Assembly: GCA_900073065.1 (NCBI GenBank)
Contig: FJOG01000053.1
Span: 83,755-114,336, forward strand
DNA length: 30,582 nt
Direction: 5' to 3'
From: Phialocephala subalpina
Taxonomy: Eukaryota; Ascomycota; Leotiomycetes; Helotiales; Mollisiaceae
The notes beneath the pieces were generated by a model. The model searched no databases. It was not told the DNA's origin and worked only from the letters and a program-made list of their open reading frames with translations. Positions 10,940-20,406 of the stretch are shown one piece after another (position 1 is the stretch's first letter; each line of letters begins with the position of its first letter). The position numbers were made by a program, and so were the translations under genes.

Positions 10940-11897
10940 ATGCCCCTACCCGAGGAAGCCCTATCATCTACTCAAGATTGCCTCTTCCTCACTCGCCTCC
11001 CCTTGAAAATTCGTTACGATATCTACGAGCTCCTCGTCCGTGCCGCACCGCATCAGCCAGATGTTTATGCAACCATAACGTATCTGCGCAAATTCCATCG
11101 CGAGGGCCTCAAGCACATTGAAGACTACCAGCCCGAGTCCGTCCTCGCAATATCGCGTACATGTCGTCAAATCCGACATGAAAGCTTCACCATCTACTAC
11201 GGCTCGAACACATTCTCTTTCAGCAACACCCTTTATGCCTATCTCTACCTATCCTTCATTGGGCCGCAGCGGAGAGCATACGTGAGCAGTATTCAATTCA
11301 TGTGGGCGATCTACAATGGGCAGGCCCGGGCGATGCGCTTGCTTGACGTGACCGATCTCCTCGTACGACGTCTTGTCGATTGCGTCTCGCTACGGAAACT
11401 ACATATCGCGGTGGCTAAAGAGTCGAGGGATGGAACCTCGATGAAATATCCTCCGAGCGATTTATTCCTTTTGGACGCAACACCATCTTTAAAGGCTGCC
11501 TTGCGCGGGAGGGGGGATATAGAAATCAAGGTCAGGGAGGTTTTTGAATGGGGGGGGAGAGATAAAACCGTTTGATGATCCAAGGCCAACCGAGATGAAT
11601 AGGAAGTACTTTGATGTTGATCATCTAAGAGCTTTCGAAAAGGCGCTGCTCGAGGAGGCAATGAAGGATAAGGCCAAATATCCGCTGGTGATTGAAGACA
11701 GCCGTACTCACTTATTTTTGGTCGGGATGGGAACAAAAACAAATCCTGCAACACAAATAAAACCAACTACAGAGAGATCAGTGAGAAAATTAAACGGGAA
11801 AGGAGGGCACTCAACCAGAGTCGGTTCCTACGGAACGGTCCCCTACCGGGATCTGGCGTTTGATCAAAGTGGCAGAAGGGCGTCCAAGCAAGCTTAA
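10940..11897 (+). pseudogene. LPxxIRxxIYE (F-box-like/2EXR type) fungal protein, frameshifted
   Basis: From ATG 10940 (in frame with a weaker upstream ATG at 10844) the product opens with FLTRLPLKIRYDIYELLV, the LPxEIRxxIYExLL signature of a large fungal family of F-box-like/2EXR proteins of unknown role, followed about 75 residues later by AISRTCRQIRHESFTIYYGSN, the usual second block (CRQIxxExxxxxYxxN). The first frame ends at 11575 just after a run of eight G (11549-11556). The -1 frame continues as a plausible protein (IKPFDDPRPTEMNRKYFDV, then FEKALLEEAMKDKAKYPLVIEDS), as these proteins usually do, so one base too many in the G run is the simplest cause. That could be a true mutation or a sequencing error. 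The extended frame stays open to 11897, though its last 60 codons look noncoding. Confidence 0.7.
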
Positions 11898-12215
11898 TGC
11901 TTACCTAAGGAGGCCGTGAAAGCTTCGCATTCTTGCTGGAGAGTCAACACTGCCTTCGTTTTCATTCCAAAATACAGCTACACGTATCTTACGAGGCACA
12001 CCGAGAGACATAAGTGCATTATATGATTATTCTTGCACAACACACCAAAGCAGACCGCAAGGGGCCTTTTGGTGGCTTGTAACTTCAATCCTCGCGTGAA
12101 TATATAGTGATATATTCATATACTCCTCTCTTCTATTTGGAATTTTCTTATCGATACAATGGATCCCATTGCCATTTCAATTTTTCTCCGGTTTATATTT
12201 CTTGCTCGTTGATCA
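11898..12215. other. Spacer; nothing recognised
   Basis: Ordinary composition grading into the AT block; no reading frame, repeat or RNA gene seen. Confidence 0.5.
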
Positions 12216-15075
12216 AAAATATAATCAAATCTCAAGTAAATTTTAAGAATTAAAAATATTATATTTAATTATATTATAATATAAAAGTTATAATGGAAAA
12301 TATATTATTAAGGAATTCAAATAAGAATTTAATAAATTTAATTTTTCTTTAAATTGGAAATATATTATATATTTAAAAAAAATTTAATTTTATAAGTTTA
12401 ATATATTATAAATTTTTTATATAGGATTTTATAATATTAATTAATAATTTGAAAATTAATTTTATTTAAAATATTAATTTGAATTTAATTAATAATTTAA
12501 TTAATTAATTCTTTAATTAATTATTTATTATAAAAATCAATATAAATTTTTTCTTAGAGAAATTATATGAAAAATAAAATTAAAAAAAAAGATAATTTCT
12601 TTCCCAAATTTTAATAAAAGTACTAAATATAATTCTTTATATAATCTTTAATAATTTCTAATTAAAAATACCAAAATCTTAATTCATTTATATTTTAAAT
12701 ATTAATATAACTTTTTATATAAATTATTTAAAATTTAATTAAATATATTTATATTTTAAATTTCAAATTAAATTATTATATTATTATTATATTATTAATT
12801 AATAAGTAATTATATATTATAAATTATAATCGTAAAATATTTTAAATATATTTTATTTAAAATATTAAAATTATTAAATATTAGAAAATTATAATTTTAT
12901 AATTTTATAATTTTATAATTATATAATTTTTAAAAGGAATTTTAAGAAGCTTTTTCTAATAAATAATTATTATAATAAAAATATAAAAAAATAATATAAA
13001 AAATTATAAGAATTAATTTCTTAGAAATTTATTTTCAAATTAATCTCAAAATATAAAAAATATTCGAACGTATTATTATTAGTTTATAATTATTAATTAT
13101 GATTATTATTATGATTATTATTAATAAATAAAATTTAATAATAATATTAAGTAATATAATTAAATAATTTGTAAAGTTTTTATTATTAGTATTTTATTAT
13201 AAAGTTTATAATATATATATAATTACAAAGAATAAAAAAGAATTTATTAAATAAAAAGAATCGAATTAATGATACTTTAAAATTCAAGGTATAATTATTA
13301 AAATAATTAAAAGAAATCAAAAAAACTTTTTAAACTTTTTTAATTAATTTATTTTCTTAAATTTTATAAAACTTTATATTCTAAAGAGAAAATTAAAATA
13401 TATTATTTTATAATAAAATATTTATAAATATTATTATAAACTTAATATTTTATTTTAATTTTATTAATTAAAATAATTTTTACGAGATAATAATATTAAT
13501 AAAATTTATATATAAAATATTTAAATATTTTAAATTATTAATTTAATTAATATATATAAAATTAAATTTTAATATTTATATATTTAAATTATATAAAGTT
13601 AATATTAAATATTTTATTAAAACAAGAGAATTTGATTTATAAAAAAGATTATTTATTTATTAAGAATTTTTTAAAAGTTTTTCGAAAAAATATTAATATA
13701 TTTACAAATTAATTAAAATAATTTAAAGGATTTAACGATTTAAATATACTTAGAAAATATTATAATAAAGTTAAGCAAAAGGAAAAACGCCAAATTAAAG
13801 AAATAAAAACTCAAAAATAATTTTTATATAATAAATTTAAAGAAAACTAATAAATAATAAATTTTTAAAAATTAAAAAAAATGATTTTATGAAATTATTA
13901 TTTAATTATTTGATTATATATTAAAAAACGATTATAAGGAAACATTTAATTATATATTTTATTATAATTTAATAAATTTTTAAAAAAATTAATTAATATA
14001 ATAAAAATAGAAATTATAAAAAATAAATTTAAAAAAATAAAATTTATATTTAAAGAAAATTAAAGAAAATAAAATTAAAAAATTAAAAAGTAATTATAAA
14101 TAATAAATCGCGCTATAAAAAAGAAAATAAAAGTAAATTAATAAATAAATTAAAAAAAAATTATAATAAAAATAAAAATATTCCAAATAAAAATAAATTT
14201 ATAATTTAAAAAAAGAAATTTTCTTTAATTATTTTTATAATTAATAAAATATAATTATAGTTTTTAATTCCAAATTAATTATTATAAATAATAAATAATT
14301 TATTTATTTATAATAAATAAATATAAATTAAGAATCCTAAAGAATATTCTTTTGAAATATTATTATAATTAATAAAAATATTAAAATTTTGAAATTAATT
14401 ATCGCGAATTATTTTCCTTAAAATTTATTATTTTCCTATTTTTTAATAATTTCAAATTAAAAACTAAAATCGAAAACTTTATAATTTTTTATAAAAGCGT
14501 TTTTATAAAATTTACGAAATAATATATATATTAAATAAAAAAAATAAAAAAATAAATTTATTAATTCGTTTATCAAATTAATTAAAGCGAATAATTTCTT
14601 TTCTTTTAAAATAAAAGAAATATATTATATTTAAAGAATATATTAAATTTCTATTAATTATTTCGATTTTTTAATTTTGATTTAATATTTAAATTAGAAT
14701 ATTAAATATAATATTAATAAGTATATATTAAAGAAATATTATTTAAATTATTTAAAAGTTTTCTAATTATTAGAATAAAAATTATTACGAATAATATAAA
14801 TATCTAATAAATTTAATAATATAATATATTTTTAATATTTAAGAAAATAAACTTTTATATATTAAAAAGTATTTATTTTGTCCTAATTAATATTTTTTCT
14901 CTTTATTTAAAAAAAAGAATTAATTTTTCAAATATTATAAAATAAATCGCAATTTATAATAAAATTATTAGAAATATAAATTCGAAAATAAATCAAAGAT
15001 TCCTTTCAATAATAATTTTATATAATTATAATTTTTCTTTATTTCAATTCTCAAGTCCTTTATATTTATAAACGA
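12216..15075. repeat. Long AT-rich block (isochore), probable RIP-degraded repeats
   Basis: About 2.9 kb of almost unbroken A/T with no coding frame. It marks the left border of the biosynthetic gene island. The RIP origin is inferred from TA excess and loss of CA/TG as judged by eye; no index was computed. Confidence 0.9.
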
Positions 15076-15869
15076 TTGCAATATATACAAACTTATAAAC
15101 CTACCAACAAATTATTAATTATCTACTCATTTCGATATTCCCCGCCCTGCCTTTACTCTATACGAGTTAGGAGGCTTGATCGGAGTCCAAAGGACTTTAC
15201 ACACAGTCGAAACCAATTACAGGCTCGGTTTTTCTCAAGCCTGACGCAATATGGTCTTGTGATAACCAGCTACCTACCATCATCAAACTCAGTATACCTC
15301 CAAACCAAAACTAGCAATCAACCTAGAAACCTGATTCGATCTTTGCTTAAAAAAAAAATACATGGACAAAGTAGACGTGGCATTCACTCCAAAATATTCA
15401 GGAGCTTGCTTTTATTGTCGGACAGACGCAAGGTACGCATCAGGGGACGGGTCAACGTGGTATTTTTCTCCCAAGAAGCCTTACTCCCCCTCGAGTCGAC
15501 GCGCGTGTTTTCTCGCAGTATCTTCATAAACATCTACACTTGGCTTTGCTTACCAATGACGAAGACTGGGAGAGTCTAAAAGAGTGGCTTCAACTTCTTA
15601 TTTTCGGCAATAGGCCAAGCTCGAATAGATATATTTGTTCTCTCGTCAAAGAATGTGACAAATGGTCCCCGACAAAACTCGACTACCATGCCCAACTGTT
15701 CTTCCAAAGTCAATCCACCCTCCCTTCTTGCCTCCAACATCTATTTTCGTAATAGAACTTTCTTCTGTGACAAGCCCTCCAGCCACATACGAAAAGCACC
15801 AAACCTTTGGGTAGAGTTAGAGCTAAGTGCATCTGAGATTCTACGGGCGGGCTCACCTCAAACTTTGCT
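15076..15869. other. Spacer with coding-like fragments, unassigned
   Basis: Plus-strand pieces look partly protein-like: a 55-codon frame from ATG 15362 (motif GACFYCRTDAR) and a frame around 15525-15752 reading LLTNDEDWESLKEWLQLL. They are in different frames; a GTACGC...CTCGCAG intron between them does not give the right phase. They may be remains of an unidentified gene. The last 100 nt are the 3' flank of the precursor gene on the other strand. Confidence 0.35.
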
Positions 15870-16075
15870 CTAGATCCAGTTGATGGCTTCCTCACGTTTG
15901 TCGGTGGGCTCAGGGCTACGCTTGATCCAGTTGATGGCTTCCTCTGGGCTACGCTTGATCCAGTTGATGGCTTCCTCCGGGCTGCGTTTGATCCAGTTGA
16001 TGGCCTCTTCAGGGCTACGCTTGATCCAGTTGATGGCTTCCTCTGGATTGCGCTTAATCCAATTGATGGCTTCGT
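15870..16075 (-). repeat. 33-bp coding tandem repeat of the precursor
   Basis: The DNA word for EEAINWIKR recurs with mostly synonymous differences (GAG/GAA, AAC/AAT, ATC/ATT, AAG/AAA, CGT/CGC). Four full units are followed by one shortened unit (SPEPTDKR) and a final copy ending at the stop codon. Differences at third positions argue for selection on the peptide. Confidence 0.9.
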
Positions 16076-16236
16076 CACGTTTCGCTAGTATCTGTCAGCA
16101 CGCTTCAAGCATCTCCCAACAATCAGCCATCTCTCATACCAATGTCATAGTCTGGCACTGCGGCCATCGGTGTGGGCACCGCAAGGGCGATGCTTGCGAG
16201 CAGTGCAACAGCAGAGAATGCTTGTGTGAACTTCAT
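15870..16236 (-). CDS. RiPP precursor peptide: signal peptide plus six EAINWI repeats with KR sites
   Basis: Two exons, 16236-16140 and 16084-15870, joined across a 55-nt intron (16139-16085; GTATGA donor, GCTGAC branch, CTAG acceptor), give 103 residues. Residues 1-19 are a clear signal peptide (MKF start, hydrophobic core, ending ALA), then a Pro-rich pro-segment. From residue 34 Lys-Arg sites separate the units DEAINWI, NPEEAINWI, SPEEAINWI (three times), a short SPEPTD and a C-terminal EEAINWI. EAINWI is invariant in six copies; the DNA unit is 33 bp. Secretory signal, tandem cores and Kex2-type KR sites are the hallmarks of UstA-like dikaritin precursors (ustiloxin, phomopsin, asperipin type), and three UstYa-family genes follow within 5 kb. 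Unlike those, the core has Trp and no Tyr/Phe. A TATAAAG lies about 100 nt upstream. The intron places exon 1 in another frame, so it is easily missed. Alternative: an unmodified Kex2-processed repeat peptide. Confidence 0.88.
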
Positions 16237-16337
16237 ACTGACGATGGCTGGTTGAGCTTAGATGGGTTGTTGAGTGACTATGTTGGAAAGGAGAAAGAAG
16301 AAGTGGTTTGATACTTTGAAACAGCAGAATCCAAGGG

Positions 16338-16344
16338 CTTTATA
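16338..16344 (-). promoter_or_regulatory. TATA box of the precursor gene
   Basis: TATAAAG on the minus strand, about 102 nt upstream of ATG 16236, followed by a pyrimidine-rich leader (CTTCTTCTTTCTCC) typical of fungal start regions. Confidence 0.55.
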
Positions 16345-17234
16345 GAAGCGAAAGTGAAAGTCTTCGGTGATTTGAGCTGTCAAATTCGAATATACGGAAG
16401 CTGAACTCCTTCCTGTCAATATAATCTACCTCGGCAGCTGCATGCATTGAGAAGTGCATGATTGTAAGTGGGGAAACTTTCTCAGTTCGCAAGGGGGTTG
16501 TCCTTGCCAGATAGCTCAGATGCATAAGACAAGCCGTGCCGCAAAGTCTGAAGCCGATTCCGTGCTCAACTTGTTCAATGATTGGGCCCGGGCAGCGGCA
16601 ATTCTCGGTACAGTGACATGCTGTCTTCTTGTGCGTAGTGACAGCGCTAACCGTGTATACTACTGCAAAGAGCCAGCTCCTCCTTCCTGTTTAGTAGGCA
16701 GTGACACCTCACGGCACGGAAGATCCAAAGAGAGTTACACGGGTACTTACGATTGCAGTTTTCTAACTCGTCCACGATATATATAACCATTTTAGCCATT
16801 TTCTTTCCCGTATACGCATATGCATTGTAGGTAGTGGACGCAAAATCAATCACAAGGCGTCATCGATGATACTTTACAACCAGGGTTCTATAGTTAGCCC
16901 GGGGAAGAGAGTTTGTTATGGAAACTCTTTGTAGCTCTCACGCAAATCAATAACAAATCAATTGGTGGCATAATGTGTTGTTGTCGCCTGCCGAGTAAGA
17001 GAGTGGGAGGAAAGATCTAACCGAGTAATGGGCGCAGCCAAGCCCAGGTCTCGTCACCATTGCCATAACATACTTGAAGGAATTTTCATTGGTTTAGCGT
17101 TTTCGTAAATGGAGAGCAAATATCTATGTACAATGCTTTCAGGTACCAAGATTAGAATTGGAAATTGAAACTCCTCCTACGAGTCTACGAAAGCTCTTGT
17201 TGTCTGCTGGGGCTTGGCCAATAGCCGGCCTTTC
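16345..17234. other. Precursor upstream region; no gene supported
   Basis: About 0.9 kb between the precursor (minus) and the first UstYa gene (minus). A 110-codon plus frame at 16454-16786 has no domain and no gene-like start context. The stretch should carry the precursor promoter and the 3' end of the UstYa gene. Confidence 0.55.
16391..16400 (+). promoter_or_regulatory. Candidate shared motif TATACGGAAG, copy 2
   Basis: About 155 nt upstream of the precursor ATG; identical to copies at 2473-2482 and 21683-21692. A related CACGGAAG lies at about 16715. Role in co-regulation is inferred. Confidence 0.35.
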
Positions 17235-18246
17235 TCAAGAATGATTTAAAGTATAGTCCCAAACGGTCTCATAATTTCGACATTGGTGAGTGGTATTCCA
17301 CCCAAGGAAGACAGTGCGGCCATTGAACAATGTGGGCACCTCGATAGTCGTGTCGCCAGCACATTGTAAAGCGTGGCGAACGTAATTGAAACAATGCTTA
17401 ATATGCCATAGACCATGATCATGAGGCACGTAGTTTGGAGAGGTTGTGTCTCCATCCGAAGCTTCGAACTCAACCGGATCGAGCTTCTTGTCCATGAGTT
17501 GCCAAAATACGTGACGAATGGCACCCTAAATGAAGTCAGCAAATTTGAATATTTGGAGTTGCAGCAAAAGGGACTTCCTGACCAAACAATGAATTTGGTG
17601 GAACATGCTGATGCCGTACAACTCTCCGGATCCGTCCGATGCTTGAGACCCCGGCGGCAAGTTCAATTCGCGAGCATTGGGGATGTAAATGAAGCCTTGG
17701 GCGTTCTTTGTTGCTATGAGATCTCAGCATTAATAATATCAACTCTACGAATTAAAGGTCTCATACGTCCAGCGAGAGCCTCCCAAGCTGCATCGCTGCG
17801 CTCGCTCTGGCGCTCTGTAAATATCTCGGAGGGTCCGAATGTCTTCAACTCGTAGGGTACTGAGAAAAAGGGTCAGCTCAAGTTCCCCATCAGATATTAG
17901 ATTACAGCTAGTGTGAATTACCATTTTCGATTGGGTTTCCATATGGGAGTTCCAATTCCGGAGGACTCCTTCTTACGATGGTGAAATTTAAGGTGAAAGT
18001 CAGGATAAGTGAAGATATCACCAAGATGGCCGAAACGCCGTAGATGACGTGGAGGAGCAACCGGTGACGATCAAGTGTAAATTTGCTATGCTTTGGCAGT
18101 GATTCTTGAGAGAGTAAGTTGGCTCCCTCCAGGGAATCTTTCTCGTCTGAGTCAACAGAGATGTATCTGGGCAACGCCTGAGTTTTCGACGGCCATTTGA
18201 ACACCATTTTCTGAAGTTGGCGGGTGCCTCGAAATGGATTTTGCAT
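17235..18246 (-). CDS. UstYa-family (DUF3328) oxidative cyclisation protein
   Basis: Four exons: 18246-17922, 17859-17767, 17713-17583 and 17525-17235, giving 279 residues. The introns are 62, 53 and 57 nt with good branch sites (GCTGACC, GCTGAGA, GCTGACT); the third has a less common GTCAGG donor. The start could also be ATG 18207 (266 residues). The protein has a cytoplasmic N-terminus, one membrane helix (about 63-86), a sequon (NFT, 87) and a lumenal domain with both family motifs: HQIHC (178-182) and HIKHC (224-228), the latter followed by FNYVRHALQCAGDTTIE, a typical UstYa ending. UstYa/UstYb proteins act in the secretory pathway on the precursor and are needed for oxidative side-chain macrocyclisation in ustiloxin-type pathways. 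It lies about 1 kb upstream of the precursor on the same strand and is the best candidate for its cyclase. No break is seen. Confidence 0.92.
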
Positions 18247-18783
18247 AATGAACGAAGAAAAACCAAGTGATGAAAGATATCTGTTCCAGATTTTGATCAC
18301 ACTCTCCCTCTGAGTCTTAGGCAAGGGAGGATTGGGAATAGAAAACAAAGTGGCAGCCGATACGCACAAACTAATGATCTCAAGATTTTTCGGTCAAATT
18401 GTTTGTTCTTCTCCACCTTCCTAATTCAGCAGCCTTGATTGTTCGGCATTAACACGAAGTGACAAATCAGAGAGTGTTGAAATTTCCCAAGATCGGGAGC
18501 CTATATTCACATGTAGAGGAACAGCTCACCGACTTCGTTCCTGAGTCAATGTGTCCGCTTCATTCAGCCGCCCAACAAAGTTTTTGTGCCGTCTTCCAGG
18601 GTAACAGTCAAATAGAAACGAAGAACTTCTATGACAAATCTCTCAAAGCCTGTTTGTGGCGAGATTGAATACGGTACATATCAATTAGGCTATGCTATTT
18701 CGAGGGGTTTGGAGCAGATATGACTTCAAATGGAAGGAGGTTTCCTTTGGGTAATATGCATGACGAAAAGCAGGGGTGGAGAA

Positions 18784-18840
18784 GGCGCCTGCAGGTCTGC
18801 GGCGCCTACTGGCTGTGGCGCCTGCTGGCTGCAGCCGCTG
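18784..18840. repeat. GC-rich minisatellite with GGCGCC every 16-17 nt
   Basis: GGCGCC at 18784, 18801 and 18817, each followed by a TG/CTGGCTG-type spacer: three imperfect units. Compositionally out of place in the promoter region; function unknown. Confidence 0.6.
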
Positions 18841-19011
18841 CCCCACATGACTTCGAAATCTCAATTCGTTGACTTCAACATCTACGATCTTCACACATAA
18901 GTTACTACGTTACATTAACTGTGCCACTTCCCAACCGCACTAATTGACGTGGCAGGGTAGTGCAGAAGCGTAGTATGGCGGGATCAATCTAATCGAGAGC
19001 CCGCATTTCTA

Positions 19012-19032
19012 CGGAAAGGAACCAATTTTCCG
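19012..19032. promoter_or_regulatory. Inverted repeat CGGAAA-N9-TTTCCG
   Basis: Perfect 6-bp arms around a 9-nt spacer, about 200 nt upstream of ATG 19231. Inverted CGG half-sites with fixed spacing are the usual target form of Zn2Cys6 regulators. The flank TACGGAAAG resembles the shared TATACGGAAG motif. Functional role is inferred. Confidence 0.4.
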
Positions 19033-19230
19033 CAGAGGGGTTTTGATCGTTCCCACTCTCCTCAGTTTTATGGTCTCGAAACTTTGCTTAGACTGCTGTC
19101 TTTGATGACTTGGTAGCTAGAGCTTGACTTTAGAGTTGTTGAAACAGGACTCCCAGCAAAAAAGCAGGTCAGCTCCTCCACTTGAGCCTATCCACAAGAT
19201 TCCTTTCTAACCCGCAAGTCAGACTTTATA

Positions 19231-19962
19231 ATGTATCCTCGGACATCTTATCAGGCATCTACCTCAAAATTTGAAGATTTGGAGGAAGATGTCTCTGACA
19301 GCGTTTCCACCTCCGAGATGACCGGTCTTCGTCAGTTCTCCAGCGCAGGCAACAAGATTTCCAGACGAGGCGCGAGATACCCCATGATCCATTACTTCAT
19401 AGCAGGCTGTTGCTTTCTGACGACACTCGGTCTTCTCATTTTCTCCACGACAAATGCAAGGTCCAGCGCCGTATCTACCACGAGCCTAGTACTTGAAACC
19501 AATGTACTGGGCCTGAATGAAGATATCCTAAGATCCCCATGCGGCTCATCTCCTGCTGAAGCCAAAGCTTTGGGCTGCACATTCGACATCATCTCATTTT
19601 GTTGGCTACCCACCCGCTGCTACGATGCTGAACTGTCACATACATTTGACGAACTGGTCCAGTGGGAATGGTACATCGATCACAACAAGACACAGCCCGT
19701 CTCGAAGTCTGAGGCTCTAACTGGAGAGCTCGATGGACTGTACGTCAGTTGGGAGTACCATGTTCAGCATTGCGTTTATATGTGGGAGAAGATGCATCGG
19801 GCTCTCATGGGAGAAGGAAAGCGGGCTGTGGATGGATATATTGGTGTGTATGCTCATACGCAGCATTGTGGGAAGATGCTCCTGACCCGGGGAGATGGAT
19901 TTGAACTCAGTGATTTCAATACGAGAATCAGGGTCAAATACCCGGATTGTGGGATCGAGTGA
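19231..19962 (+). CDS. UstYa-like membrane protein with two HxxHC motifs, CG/GC subtype
   Basis: Single exon, 243 residues, ATG 19231. Acidic cytoplasmic N-terminus, one membrane helix (about 52-72), then a lumenal domain. Family motifs are present in variant setting: YHVQHC (176-181) and HTQHC (209-213), 28 residues apart, closer than in the neighbour at 17235-18246. A further signature precedes them, CGSSPAEAKALGCTFD (104-119), with nearby Cys 124 and 130. The gene at 20407-21175 has the same layout, so the two form a subtype. By family it is expected to be an ER/Golgi oxidase or an oxidase partner acting on the precursor; UstYa-type proteins often work as pairs. Its own chemistry is unknown. 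It is transcribed divergently from the first UstYa gene and convergently with the third. Confidence 0.85.
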   Translation: MYPRTSYQASTSKFEDLEEDVSDSVSTSEMTGLRQFSSAGNKISRRGARYPMIHYFIAGCCFLTTLGLLIFSTTNARSSAVSTTSLVLETNVLGLNEDILRSPCGSSPAEAKALGCTFDIISFCWLPTRCYDAELSHTFDELVQWEWYIDHNKTQPVSKSEALTGELDGLYVSWEYHVQHCVYMWEKMHRALMGEGKRAVDGYIGVYAHTQHCGKMLLTRGDGFELSDFNTRIRVKYPDCGIE

Positions 19963-20406
19963 TGTGTCGGGAAGCGTGACTTGGGATGAATCAGAGAAAT
20001 CGGCTACATTGAGCTATTTCTTTTCTTTTGCAATCTTGACGTTGCGAGGTAGATTGGTTTTCTAGAATTATGACCTGGTGGAAACAGATTCTAAGAGCTT
20101 CTCAATTGGAATGCAAACTTCAAGGGGAGAGTCCAACTTGCCTACTTAGCATGACTATCTCTCAAATCACAAATCAAAAATCCATGCTTGATGAAGTCCT
20201 GCCTCGATAACTTGAACTTTCTTACATTGTGCAGTCTTCACGAAGTCTCAGAAAGTCAAAAAATGTCTGAGCATCATATGATTGAAACTAGCAGATCACG
20301 AAGTTCACCACAGCAGTGAAATACATGCCATATCCCGTCAAAATGGGAACGGGTCCTTTCCAGCACGGCATTTTCTCCCCAAAAGGCCCAAATATCTTTT
20401 CCTCTC
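19963..20406. other. Convergent intergenic region; nothing recognised
   Basis: About 440 nt between the 3' ends of two UstYa-like genes. It should hold both polyadenylation regions; no reading frame or repeat is seen. Confidence 0.6.

Larger units (their letters stand above)
18247..19230. promoter_or_regulatory. Divergent promoter region of two UstYa-family genes
   Basis: About 1 kb between ATG 18246 (minus) and ATG 19231 (plus). It contains a GC-rich minisatellite (18784-18840) and the inverted repeat CGGAAA-N9-TTTCCG (19012-19032). A 69-codon plus frame at 18459-18668 and a minus frame at 18685-18894 show no domain. Confidence 0.55.

Noticed and set aside
12216..15075. Mitochondrial DNA insertion or a centromere as explanation of the AT block
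   Set aside because: No mitochondrial coding frame, rRNA or tRNA can be seen, and the pattern matches the other AT blocks next to TAG-mutated frames. A centromere cannot be excluded from sequence alone.
15870..16075. CRISPR array (regular 33-bp repeats)
   Set aside because: The repeats are directly adjacent with no unique spacers, code for peptide, and the genome is fungal.
15710..16078. Minus-strand frame with RKPSTGSSVA repeats
   Set aside because: Another frame of the same repeat; the frame encoding EAINWI-KR splices to a signal-peptide exon and shows third-position variation, this one does not.
15870..16236. Alpha-type mating pheromone precursor
   Set aside because: Signal peptide and KR repeats would fit, but the repeated peptide lacks the WC...GQ-type core of Pezizomycotina pheromones and the neighbours are UstYa-family genes. 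It was not fully excluded as an unmodified secreted peptide.
15880..16311. Plus-strand 143-codon frame with repeated MASSGLRLIQL units
   Set aside because: It is the antisense shadow of the 33-bp repeat. It has no signal peptide or cleavage sites, and the opposite strand gives a signal peptide, KR sites and synonymous variation.
16454..16786. 110-codon plus frame upstream of the precursor
   Set aside because: No domain, no start context, odd composition; it overlaps the precursor's upstream region.
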